A stretch of 64,000 nt of DNA from G965247775 sp965247775 (lineage in GTDB: Bacteria; Chloroflexota; Dehalococcoidia; Bin125), in contig OZ252031.1 of NCBI GenBank assembly GCA_965247775.1, positions 1 to 64,000 of the forward strand. The letters run 5' to 3'. Below the pieces are notes generated by a model that ran no database searches, was not told the origin of the DNA, and was given only the letters and a program-made list of their open reading frames with translations. The translations under genes were made by a program, and so were the position numbers. Below are positions 7,737 through 15,249 of the stretch, piece after piece (position 1 is the first letter of the stretch; each line of letters begins with the position of its first letter).

Positions 7737-8690
7737 TTACTCGTTTCGCTGCTGGCCGGAGCGCCGCCGCCGTCTGCGGCGGCGACGGCGCGCGGCCGCG
7801 GAACTGGACGGCGGTTCGCCGGCGTCGGATTCAGCGGGTGTCTGCACGAGCTTCGCGGGCTCGTCCTGCGCCGGCGGCGGGGCTTCGTCCCTGGGGGGGG
7901 CGGCGGATACGCCGGCGGCACGCAGGGCCGCGGGCGATGGCGGCAGGGCCTCCAGGGAGACGAACCAGCGCAGAGTGATATTGGAGGGGCGGAAGTGGAA
8001 GTAGGCCGTGAGCATGCCGACCAGGCTGTTGATGAACCAGTAGAGGCCCAGGCCACTGGGCACGGTCATGGTGAACCAGCCGAAGATGAGTGGCATCATG
8101 ATGAGCATCATGCGGTTGGTGGCGGCCTGGCGGTCGTCGCGGGCGGCGCGTCCGGCGGTTGAGAGCTTCTGCTGGTAGAAGGTCACAACGAGCACGAGAG
8201 CGGCGAGAATGATGGAGCTTTCCGCCAGGTCCAGGAAGAGAAAGTTGCTGTTGAGGGGGACTTCCTCGGTGATGAAGTCCCAGTCATAGAGGCGCGAGGA
8301 GAGGCCCAGGAGGGCTTCAGGGGTGGTCCCCAGGGTGCGGCGGATGACCTGGAACAGCGCGATCCAGATCGGCATTTGGAGCGCGAAAGGCACGATGCAC
8401 CCCAACGGGTTGAAGCCCACATCCCGGTAGAGCTTCATCATCTCCTGCTGGCGGCGCTTGGGGTCCTTGTACTTCTTCTGGATCTCCTGCAGCTGCGGCT
8501 GCATCTCCTGCATCGCGCGGGTGGTGCCGAACTGGCGCAGGGTCAGGGGGGTCATGGCGCCGCGAATCAGGACCGTAAAGGCGATGATGGCCAGGCCGAA
8601 ATTGTTGAAGAGGGCGTTGGAGAGGATGATCAGGGCGTTGATCATCGGGTTGACGAGACCCTCGTTCCAGAGGAAGCCGATGAAGTCCAT
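7737..8690 (-). CDS. yidC: Membrane protein insertase YidC (short, Gram-positive/SpoIIIJ type)
   Basis: 317-residue insertase lacking the large periplasmic domain of Gram-negative YidC. Transmembrane segments start at about residue 25; the hydrophilic-groove arginine is in AFTVLIRGAMTPLTLRQ. The cytoplasmic coiled-coil hairpin (MQPQLQEIQKKYKDPKRRQQ) follows, then GCIVPFALQMPIWIALFQ and later membrane helices to TVPSGLGLYWFINSL near residue 205. It inserts small membrane proteins with or without SecYEG. The C-terminal tail from ~residue 230 is long and ends in a run of ten or more arginines; basic YidC tails in other species bind ribosomes, so a similar role is inferred. Spacing of 9 bases from the lipoprotein gene and 7 bases to jag supports one operon. 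Confidence 0.92.
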   Translation of the reverse strand: MDFIGFLWNEGLVNPMINALIILSNALFNNFGLAIIAFTVLIRGAMTPLTLRQFGTTRAMQEMQPQLQEIQKKYKDPKRRQQEMMKLYRDVGFNPLGCIVPFALQMPIWIALFQVIRRTLGTTPEALLGLSSRLYDWDFITEEVPLNSNFLFLDLAESSIILAALVLVVTFYQQKLSTAGRAARDDRQAATNRMMLIMMPLIFGWFTMTVPSGLGLYWFINSLVGMLTAYFHFRPSNITLRWFVSLEALPPSPAALRAAGVSAAPPRDEAPPPAQDEPAKLVQTPAESDAGEPPSSSAAARRRRRRRRRRSGQQRNE

Positions 8691-8699
8691 CCGCGCTCC

Positions 8700-9992
8700 C
8701 TAGCTCGCGTCCGCGTCGAGCAGGCGCTCGCACGCAGGCGAGTCCTGCGGGAAGACTCGACAGACAGCGGCGCGGTTGACACGGGTGCGCCAGAGTTCGC
8801 CCTGGTCATCGCTCAGGAGGATGGAGCCGTCAGACAGGATCAAGGGGTCGGCGAGGACGCGATTGTCGGTCTGGAGTTCGGCCTCCCCGTCGGGCCAGAT
8901 CTTGAGGCCGGTGGCCGCGTCGAGGGCGAGGACGTTCCCCTCGCGGGTCACGATGACCAGGTCGCCGGCGACCGTGAGTGCAGGCCGGGCGCGGATGCGC
9001 TCGCCGGTGTCGTAGGGCGCCTCCCAGAGCGGGGAGCCGGTGAGGGCGTTCCAGGCCCAGACCTTGCCGGCCAGATCGCCCACGTAGAGGCGGCCGTCCT
9101 CGATGAAGGGCTTGGTCCAGAACCAGTTATCGCCGCTCTGTGTCCAGCGGACCTCACCGTTCTCCACGTCCAGGGCGTAGAACTGCCGGTCGAAAGCGCC
9201 CACGTATGCCAGCCCGCCCCGTACGACGATATCGCTGGCGACGCCGGCCGCAGTGGGAAAACGCCAGGCAAGGCTGCCATCGTCGGTGCTCAGGGCGCGT
9301 ATCTCGCCACTGGTGTTGGGCACCAAGAGCACTTGCCCGTGCGCCGTCGTGTTGGCCAGGGCGGGGGTGCCCCAGACCTTGCCGCCGATGTCCGTGACAC
9401 GCCAGCGCATGCGCGCGACGTCCTCCCGGTTCTCGGGGGGATTGTCGGTGTCCAGGGCGTAGACGCGGTCGTCCGTGCTGGCGACGTAGATCGTGCGGCC
9501 GTCGGGGTCGACGACCACGCCCGCGATCACGCGGTCCTCGGTGTCCAGGATGACGCGGGCGCTGGTGCCGTCGCGGCGCAGCGCGTAGACGACGCCGCTG
9601 TCGTGGTCGGCAAGGACGAATTCCTCGACTTCGCGACCGATGGGGAGGGGAGCGCCGTAGAAGCCCTTGACGTCGATTTCCGTCAGGAAGCCGTCCGTGG
9701 CGATGCCGGGGAAGACCTTGTCGTCCGAGACGCGGCGGCGGACGTCCCGTCCAGGGAACTCCCAAATGACCGGGGTGGGCGACGTCAGGTCGAGGGCGGC
9801 AACGCGGTTGTCGCTCGTGCGGGCCAGGATCACGCTGACGGTGGAACCGTCCGGAGTCTCCACCTCCGCCTCGATGGGGGGCGCCCAGCCGTCCGGAGTG
9901 TTGCTGACGGTGCAGGCGGCCGCAATCGGGGCGGCGACCAGGAGCGCAACACCGAGCCAGCGCCGGGAGGGGCGTTGCACGTGCAGCTTCAT
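8700..9992 (-). CDS. Beta-propeller (PQQ-like repeat) lipoprotein
   Basis: 430 residues. An N-terminal signal with a lipobox-like end (VALLVAAPIAAAC) predicts a lipid-anchored protein outside the cytoplasmic membrane. The rest has blades of the PQQ/quinoprotein type: VYALDTD, GSLAWRFPTAAGV, FYALDVENGEVRWTQ, GKVWAWNALTGSPLWEAP and VLALDAATGLKIW recur every ~45 residues. The fold is that of BamB-like scaffolds and PQQ dehydrogenases, but no PQQ-binding catalytic residues were recognised, so a scaffold or assembly role is more likely. It overlaps yidD by four bases and precedes yidC by nine, an unusual insertion into the conserved rnpA-yidD-yidC order that suggests a link to membrane protein assembly. 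Confidence 0.8.
   Translation of the reverse strand: MKLHVQRPSRRWLGVALLVAAPIAAACTVSNTPDGWAPPIEAEVETPDGSTVSVILARTSDNRVAALDLTSPTPVIWEFPGRDVRRRVSDDKVFPGIATDGFLTEIDVKGFYGAPLPIGREVEEFVLADHDSGVVYALRRDGTSARVILDTEDRVIAGVVVDPDGRTIYVASTDDRVYALDTDNPPENREDVARMRWRVTDIGGKVWGTPALANTTAHGQVLLVPNTSGEIRALSTDDGSLAWRFPTAAGVASDIVVRGGLAYVGAFDRQFYALDVENGEVRWTQSGDNWFWTKPFIEDGRLYVGDLAGKVWAWNALTGSPLWEAPYDTGERIRARPALTVAGDLVIVTREGNVLALDAATGLKIWPDGEAELQTDNRVLADPLILSDGSILLSDDQGELWRTRVNRAAVCRVFPQDSPACERLLDADAS
9973..9988. promoter_or_regulatory. Second, weaker parS-like site
   Basis: CGTTGCACGTGCAGCT contains the CACGTG core with GTT on the left, and matches TGTTNCACGTGNAACA at 13 of 16 positions, counting the N positions. 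It lies in the first codons of the lipoprotein gene, 38 bases from the better site at 10011-10026. Being coding sequence it could be chance; the pairing with the stronger site is what supports it. Confidence 0.4.
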
Positions 9993-10321
9993 CGCCTGCG
10001 GCCCTGAGAGGGTTTCACGTGCAACATCGCCGCCGCCTGCGGTTCGTGATGAAGGCCCCCCGACTCGGGCGTCATGGGGTCATCGCCGCTCGGATCCGGG
10101 ATCGCGGGGTCGTAGCCGCCGTGAGAGAAGGGGTTGCAGCGCAGCAGGCGCCAGGCGGTTTTGGCCCCACCCCGCAGCAGCCCGTAGTGCGCGATGGCCT
10201 GAGCGCTGTAGGCGGAGCAGGTGGGCAGATAGCGGCAGGACGCGGCCCGCCCCGGGGAGACGTCCCGCTGGTACCAGCGGATCGCGCGAATGGCGCCGCA
10301 GGACGGTGAGGGCAGGTTCAT
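9989..10321 (-). CDS. yidD: Membrane protein insertion efficiency factor YidD
   Basis: 110-residue small basic protein. The family core is IRWYQRDVSPGRAASCRYLPTCSAYSAQAIAHYG (broken as IRWYQRDVSP, CRYLPTCSAYS, AIAHYGLLRG), then RLLRCNPFSHGGYDP around residue 65. The three conserved cysteines (in CRYLPTC and RCNPF) are present. YidD sits at the inner membrane and helps YidC-dependent insertion. The ATG overlaps the rnpA stop by four bases, the usual order in bacteria. The C-terminal ~40 residues are a non-conserved tail, whose DNA holds a parS-like site. Confidence 0.92.
   Translation of the reverse strand: MNLPSPSCGAIRAIRWYQRDVSPGRAASCRYLPTCSAYSAQAIAHYGLLRGGAKTAWRLLRCNPFSHGGYDPAIPDPSGDDPMTPESGGLHHEPQAAAMLHVKPSQGRRR
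10011..10026. promoter_or_regulatory. parS: Candidate parS site (ParB-binding)
   Basis: GGTTTCACGTGCAACA matches the bacterial parS consensus TGTTTCACGTGAAACA at 14 of 16 positions, including the whole TTTCACGTG core and the right-hand AACA. It lies in the 3' end of yidD, within the same operon as parA and parB. Chromosomal parS sites are usually near the origin and near parAB, so the position fits. Binding by this ParB is inferred. Confidence 0.7.
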
Positions 10322-10662
10322 CCCGCCACCTCATCGAGCAACCCCGCCCGCTGGAGCAAGCTGTGCAGGGCGGATTCCAGATCGTGATAACTGGCGTCGC
10401 GGGAGGCGCCGCGGGCGATGACCACCACGTCCGCTTGCCCCCGCGCGCCACTGCGGCGGGCGGCCTCCCGCAGTCGCCGCTTGATCCGATTTCGTGCCAC
10501 GGCACCGCCCAACCGCTTGCCCACGGCGAATCCGAAGCGCGGCACGGCGGTGTCGGGGTTCCGGCGCGTGCGCAGCGCCAGGGGCCCCTGCGTGTACGCC
10601 TTCCCCGACCGATAGACGGCGGCGAAGTCCCGCCGGCGGCGGAGGCGCTGGTGGCGCTGCAT
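10318..10662 (-). CDS. rnpA: Ribonuclease P protein component
   Basis: 114-residue basic protein that binds the RNase P RNA and helps 5' maturation of tRNA. The N-terminal LRRRRDFAAVYRSGK and the family signature AVARNRIKRRLREAARR (about residue 55) are clear, with the FGFAVGKRLGGA strand before it. Length is normal (110-125). It starts 41 bases after rpmH and overlaps yidD, the canonical rpmH-rnpA-yidD arrangement. Confidence 0.95.
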   Translation of the reverse strand: MQRHQRLRRRRDFAAVYRSGKAYTQGPLALRTRRNPDTAVPRFGFAVGKRLGGAVARNRIKRRLREAARRSGARGQADVVVIARGASRDASYHDLESALHSLLQRAGLLDEVAG

Positions 10663-10703
10663 CTGGCGCAGCTCCCGGCTCGCGCCCTCGTCGGCGGCGA
10701 GGC

Positions 10704-10844
10704 CTACACGACGGTCAAGCGGTGGCGCCCGCGCAGGCGACGGCGCTTGAGCACCGCCCGGCCGGCCCGGGTGGACATTCGCTTGCGGAAACCGTGTTCG
10801 CGCTTTCGCGGAATTCGCTTGGGTTGCCAGGTTCGCTTGGGCAT
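10704..10844 (-). CDS. rpmH: 50S ribosomal protein L34
   Basis: 46-residue L34, found by reading the minus strand from the ATG at 10842-10844: it begins MPKRTWQPKRIPRKRE and continues HGFRKRMSTRAGRAVLKRRR, ending in RLTVV. The (K/R)RTxQPxxxxRKRxHGFRxRM signature is complete and the length is typical (44-47). It heads the rpmH-to-parB operon and lies about 80 bases downstream of a promoter-like sequence. Confidence 0.97.
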   Translation of the reverse strand: MPKRTWQPKRIPRKREHGFRKRMSTRAGRAVLKRRRLRGRHRLTVV

Positions 10845-10923
10845 GTCGTATCCCTGCGGCGTCCCGGCTGGTGGGCAGACCTGCCCGGGAAGTGCCGGCG
10901 CGGGCCGGTCACGATGTCCTCGC

Positions 10924-10951
10924 AGTATATCCGGGGCAGCGTTGCCCGCAA
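10924..10951 (-). promoter_or_regulatory. Putative sigma70-type promoter of the rpmH-parB operon
   Basis: Read on the minus strand: TTGCGG (-35, at 10946-10951), a 16-base spacer, then TATACT (-10, at 10924-10929). This would start transcription about 75 bases before the rpmH ATG. It is the only recognisable promoter in the 131-base gap between the lytic transglycosylase gene and rpmH. Confidence 0.55.
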
Positions 10952-10975
10952 CCTCCGCGCCCGCTCTGGCAGGCG

Positions 10976-13408
10976 TCAGCGCGGGCTCGCCAGCGCCCCC
11001 GCGTCGCCACCGGTCGCGGTCACGAGCGTGGGCGCGTTGCTGCCGCGATAGACGTACTGGTACCAGGCGTAGTTCTCCAGGACGAGTTGCAGGTAGAGCC
11101 GGGTTTCGCGGAAGTCGACGCGCTCGAAGAAGAGGTCGGGATCGGTGGCGGCCCCGCCGTCGGCCCAGCGGGCGGCGTTGCCGGGCCCGCCGTTGTAGGC
11201 GGCCAGCGCGATCCAGGCGGAGCCGTCGAAGGTCTGCAGCTGCGCGTCCAGGTAGAAGGCGCCATAACGGATGGAGCGCTCCGGCCGGAACAGCAGGGAC
11301 AGCTCGAAGCCGTCGTCACCGAGGGCGGCGGCGATGTCGGCGGCCGTGCCGGGGATGACCTGGGTCAGTCCCAGCGCGCCGGCGATCGATCCGGCGTCGG
11401 GATTGAAGCGGCTCTCCTGACGGATCAGGGCGTAGAGGAGAAGGTCGTCCAATTCGTAGCTGTGGGCCTCGGCCCGCGCCAGGCGCGGCCAGCCCTCCGG
11501 GTAGGCCCAGCGCAGGATCGCGGGCGGCGCCTCCGGCCGCTCGCCGGGCGGCGCCGTCTCCAGCAGCGCGATTGCCGCTTCCAGGCGCAGATGCACAAGG
11601 CCCAGGGCGTCCAGGGCCTGTCCGGCGCGATAGCGGCCCCAAGGGTCGTCCAGGCGGGCCAGGGCCAGCCGGAAGCGCGCTGCGGCGGCATCACCCAGTC
11701 CCGCTTGCCAGAGATCGAGCGCGGCCTGCCAGTCCGCCGACGCGGCCAGTGCGTCATCCGTCGGCTCCGGCCCGGCCATCGCCGTCAGCCAGGCGATGGC
11801 GCTCGGGCTCTCTCGCGCTTCGGTCGTCGGCCCTGGCGCGAGCAGCGCCGGCGAGAGCGGCGCCTGGGCCAGGTGGGCGGCCGCGCGCAGACCGTAATAA
11901 CTCGACGGATCGCGCTCCAGTGCGGCCTGAAAGGCCTCGACTGCCGCCGCCGTCCGGTTGGCGGCCAAGCGGCTCTTGCCCAGCCAGAGCCAGGCCCGCT
12001 GGGCCTCAGCGCGATCGACCGTGCCGCTGAGGGCCTGAAACGCCGCTTCCGCCCCGCTGAGGTCAGCGCCGAGGTAGCGGGTCAGGGCGGCACGGAAGGC
12101 GGCGTCTCCCGCGAAGGAACTCTCGGGGTAGTCGGCGGCCAGGCGCTCGTAGGTGAGCCGGGCCAGGCCCTGGGAGCCGCCTTCCTCCAGCAGGCGAGCG
12201 GCCCACCAGAGGGCATCGTCCGCGAGGGGACTTGCGGGGTCGCGGTTCGCCGCAGCCAGATAGCCCGCGACGGCCGCCTCGTCGAAGCCGTTGTCCTCGT
12301 CGATCGCGGCCAGGTAATAACGTGCCTCGGCCTCTTCCGCGGGCCACGGCGCACCTGCCAGGAAGCCCTCGTAGACCTCGCGGGCGTCGTCGTAACGCAG
12401 CTGGCGATAGAAGTAGAGGCCTTCGCTGAGCGAGGTGACGGGCAGGCCCGCGGCCAGGAGTCCGTCGTAGGCCGCCACGGCCAGGGGGTGCCAGGGGAAG
12501 TCGCGCAGCAGCCTCGTCCAGGCCTCGGCCGCGCCGTCCCTGTTACCGCTTTCGAGGCGCACGATGGCGCTGCGATGCAGGGCGAAGGTCTCGTCCGAGA
12601 CCCAAGGCGACGTCTCGGCGAGTCGCTGGTACCAGGCGTCCGCCTCCGCGTAGCGCCCCAGGTTCTCGAGGACGAGTCCGCCCTCCAGGAGCGCCCTCTC
12701 GACATCCAGCGCGGGCGCCGTGGGATCGGCGCTGACGGCCTCGTATTCGCGAAGGGCGTCCTCGGAATCGCGATGTGCGTCCCTCAGACGGGCGGCCTCG
12801 AGGCGGGCGCGGTGGCTCGCCGCTCCCCCGCCCTCGGCGTAGGCTGTATAGGCGTCGGCGGCAGCGCCGTCCCGGCCCTGCGCCGCGAGGACCCGGGCGC
12901 TGAGCAAGGCGACGTCGTCGCCGGGAACGGGATCGCGCTCCAACTGGTCAAGGACTGCCGCCGCCTCGTCAGGGCGATCCAAGCGCAGGAGGAGCCGGGC
13001 CTGGGTGAGCAGCGCGTCTTGCAGAACCTCGGCGCTCAAGCGTGCTGCTGCTTCCGAGTCCAGGGCCAGCCGGCGCTCCACCGCGGCCAACTCCCAGAAG
13101 CCCTCGTGTTCCAGGCGGGCAGCCTCATCGAGGCTCTGCTGGGCGGCGTTGCGGGTGGCTGAGGGTCGCGGTGCCGGCTCGGCGGCCGCGGCGGGGCTGG
13201 CGGCTGCGGGGGGCTGCGGCGGCGTGGTCGGCTGGGGGGCGGGGGGCTCTTCCGAGCTGCCACCGCAAGCGGCCACGAGGAGCGTCGCTGCGAGAAGAGC
13301 AACGCGGAGCGGCGCCGACAGCCGTTTTGACCCGGATTTCGCCCCGGTGCTAGCGTGCGAGCGTTCCGGCGATGGGTGCAGCGGGGGCCGATCCGCCACC
13401 TGACGCAT
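10976..13408 (-). CDS. Lytic transglycosylase lipoprotein with TPR-like repeats
   Basis: 810 residues, Slt70-like layout. The start at 13408 (MRQVADRPP) avoids overlap with divergent alr and leaves a hydrophobic segment VALLAATLLVAACGGSS (about residues 32-48) with a lipobox Cys. A long alpha-helical superhelix of TPR-like repeats follows (residues ~100-600; e.g. YAEADAWYQRLAETSPWV, AAVEAFQAALERDPSSYYG). The C-terminal SLT domain (about residues 650-780) has the catalytic Glu in LIRQESRFNPDAGS, plus GALGLTQVIPGTA and ALAAYNGGPGNAARW. It should cleave peptidoglycan glycan strands at the cell surface. Its neighbour alanine racemase also serves peptidoglycan metabolism. Confidence 0.88.
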   Translation of the reverse strand: MRQVADRPPLHPSPERSHASTGAKSGSKRLSAPLRVALLAATLLVAACGGSSEEPPAPQPTTPPQPPAAASPAAAAEPAPRPSATRNAAQQSLDEAARLEHEGFWELAAVERRLALDSEAAARLSAEVLQDALLTQARLLLRLDRPDEAAAVLDQLERDPVPGDDVALLSARVLAAQGRDGAAADAYTAYAEGGGAASHRARLEAARLRDAHRDSEDALREYEAVSADPTAPALDVERALLEGGLVLENLGRYAEADAWYQRLAETSPWVSDETFALHRSAIVRLESGNRDGAAEAWTRLLRDFPWHPLAVAAYDGLLAAGLPVTSLSEGLYFYRQLRYDDAREVYEGFLAGAPWPAEEAEARYYLAAIDEDNGFDEAAVAGYLAAANRDPASPLADDALWWAARLLEEGGSQGLARLTYERLAADYPESSFAGDAAFRAALTRYLGADLSGAEAAFQALSGTVDRAEAQRAWLWLGKSRLAANRTAAAVEAFQAALERDPSSYYGLRAAAHLAQAPLSPALLAPGPTTEARESPSAIAWLTAMAGPEPTDDALAASADWQAALDLWQAGLGDAAAARFRLALARLDDPWGRYRAGQALDALGLVHLRLEAAIALLETAPPGERPEAPPAILRWAYPEGWPRLARAEAHSYELDDLLLYALIRQESRFNPDAGSIAGALGLTQVIPGTAADIAAALGDDGFELSLLFRPERSIRYGAFYLDAQLQTFDGSAWIALAAYNGGPGNAARWADGGAATDPDLFFERVDFRETRLYLQLVLENYAWYQYVYRGSNAPTLVTATGGDAGALASPR

Positions 13409-13496
13409 CCTCGCTCCGACCCGTTGGGACGGGATGCCCCGCTTCGCGACCATCCTGGGGTACCTCGCACGGTACCGGCGGCCCAGATAGCTGTCC

Positions 13497-14603
13497 ATGA
13501 ACACTCCGCTCTCCTGGTTGGAGATCGACCTCGCCGCCGTGGCGGCGAACACGCGCACCTTGCGCCGGCGGGCGGGCGCGGCGGAAGTGGCGGCCGTCGT
13601 CAAGGCCGACGGCTACGGCCTGGGCGGGCCGGCGATGGCGCGCGCCGCCTTGGCGGGCGGGGCGGGACGGCTCTGCGTCTTCGGTCTGGAGGAGGCGGCG
13701 GCGTTGCGCGGGGCCGGGATCGACGCGCCGGTGCTGCTGCTGGGGCCGCTCCCCCCGCAGGATGCCGGGCGGGCGCGGCATCTCGGCGTCGCCGTCACCG
13801 TGACCCGGGCGGAGGTCGTCGACGCGCTCGCGGGGACCGCCGTCGCGGGGGATCCGCCGCTGCCGGTGCACGTCAAGATGGATGTGGGCATGCGCAGGCT
13901 GGGGCCGGACGCGGAGCGGGCGCTGGCGCTTGTGACCGCGATTCGTGGCCGCTCCGCCCTCGTACTCGAGGGCTTCTATAGCCATCTCCCCAACGCGGAC
14001 GAGCCGGACGCCAGTGACAGCGCAGACCGTCTTCGCGCCTTCCTGGACGTCGCGCGAGAGGTCGGGGCGCCCCTGCGGCACATCGCGAACACCGCCGCCA
14101 CCCTGCGCTTCCCCGAGATGGCTCTGGAGATGGTGCGGCCCGGGGTGGGCCTCTACGGCGTCGCCCCGGGGGTGACCGCGCCGGCGGGGGCGCAAGGCCT
14201 GCGGCCAGTCTTCGCCTGGCGCGCGCGGCTGGTGGAAATCCACCACCTCTCCGCCGGGGACGCCGTCTCCTACGGCGGGACCTGGACGGCCCCGGCGGAG
14301 GCCCGCGTGGGAGTGATGACCGTGGGCTACGCCGACGGTTTCCGCCGCTCTCTTTCGAACCGCGGCGTCGTGCTGATGCGTGGGCGGCGCCTGCCCGTCG
14401 TCGGTGCGGTCTGCATGAATCTCACACTGGTGGATCTGAGAGCCGCGCCGGAGGCCGCCGTCGGCGACGTAGCCACGCTGATCGGCCGGGACGGCAGGGG
14501 GTCGATCAGCCTCGACGCATTCGCGACTGCCTGCCAGACGATCCCCTACGAAATCCTCACGGGCCTCAAGCCGGGCTCACGCCGTCTCTACGAGGGCCCC
14601 TGA
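13497..14603 (+). CDS. alr: Alanine racemase
   Basis: 368-residue fold-III PLP enzyme making D-alanine for peptidoglycan. The PLP lysine is in AVVKADGYGLG (about residue 37); VHVKMDVGMRRLG and YSHLPNADEPD follow; HIANTAAT and RPGVGLYG lie near residues 198-220. The catalytic tyrosine of the C-terminal beta domain is in AVSYGGTWTA (about residue 259), with YADGFRRSLSNRG next and GAVCMNLTLVDL near residue 305. All catalytic elements are present. No strong ribosome-binding site precedes the ATG. It is divergent from the transglycosylase gene across 88 bases. Confidence 0.93.
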   Translation: MNTPLSWLEIDLAAVAANTRTLRRRAGAAEVAAVVKADGYGLGGPAMARAALAGGAGRLCVFGLEEAAALRGAGIDAPVLLLGPLPPQDAGRARHLGVAVTVTRAEVVDALAGTAVAGDPPLPVHVKMDVGMRRLGPDAERALALVTAIRGRSALVLEGFYSHLPNADEPDASDSADRLRAFLDVAREVGAPLRHIANTAATLRFPEMALEMVRPGVGLYGVAPGVTAPAGAQGLRPVFAWRARLVEIHHLSAGDAVSYGGTWTAPAEARVGVMTVGYADGFRRSLSNRGVVLMRGRRLPVVGAVCMNLTLVDLRAAPEAAVGDVATLIGRDGRGSISLDAFATACQTIPYEILTGLKPGSRRLYEGP

Positions 14604-14667
14604 GCGCGGTTGCCCGGGGTCGCGGGGCCTGCCTACGATGCGCCCAGAGCGAATCGCTGGAGCCGCC

Positions 14668-15249
14668 ATGCCCTTGCCAACTCTACGCCGTTGGTTGCCG
14701 CTCGCCCTTGTCGCGGCGCTGGCGGGCGTCCTGGCGCTGCCGGCGGCGACGGCCCAGGCCGACACCTTGGTGGAAGCCGAGCCAGCCCCGGGGGAAACGA
14801 TCGGCGAAGAGCCGGAGGTCATCCTGCTGCGCTTCGATCGCGACCTGGCGCTGGAGGTCGGCGCCAACAGCGTCGCGGTGATCGACGCGGAGGGCCGTCG
14901 CGTGGACGACGGCCAAGCCAAGATCGCGGGCTATAGCGCACGGGCGATGGTCGTGCATCTGGGGGAGGCGGTGGAGGAGGGCGAACTGACGGTGGCGTGG
15001 ACGGTGCAATTCGCGGGCAGCGGCGAGCGCGTGCAGGGCGCCTTCGACTTCGCCATCGAGCCGGGCGCGGTGCCGGAGGAGCCCGAGGCGGCGCTGGAAT
15101 CGGGGGAGCCGCGCAGCGGTCAGTCCATCGTGCTCTGGACCGTGGCGATTATGGCGGCGGCGGCCCTCTTCGCGCTGCTGCTCTTCTACCTGCGGGTCGC
15201 GACGGGCAACGCACAAAGCAGCCTGGAGGAGCCCGGCGAGCACCACTAG
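14668..15249 (+). CDS. CopC-domain membrane-anchored protein
   Basis: 193 residues. A signal peptide (LPLALVAALAGVLALPAATAQA, residues ~10-31; broken here by the cleavage site AQA) precedes a beta-sandwich CopC/YobA-like domain: VEAEPAPGETI, VILLRFDRDLAL and AVEEGELTVAW. A C-terminal transmembrane helix (VLWTVAIMAAAALFALLLFY) ends the protein. CopC proteins bind periplasmic copper and often pair with CopD. The N-terminal histidine that normally binds Cu(II) is replaced: the mature protein would start ADTLVEAE rather than with His, and no Met-rich site is seen. Copper binding is therefore doubtful. It overlaps the convergent neighbour by four bases. Confidence 0.7.
   Translation: MPLPTLRRWLPLALVAALAGVLALPAATAQADTLVEAEPAPGETIGEEPEVILLRFDRDLALEVGANSVAVIDAEGRRVDDGQAKIAGYSARAMVVHLGEAVEEGELTVAWTVQFAGSGERVQGAFDFAIEPGAVPEEPEAALESGEPRSGQSIVLWTVAIMAAAALFALLLFYLRVATGNAQSSLEEPGEHH

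Noticed and set aside
13409..13603. Longer start for the lytic transglycosylase, up to 13603
   Set aside because: It would overlap the alr coding start, and the Arg-rich extension would sit far before the lipoprotein signal; the ATG at 13408 is preferred.
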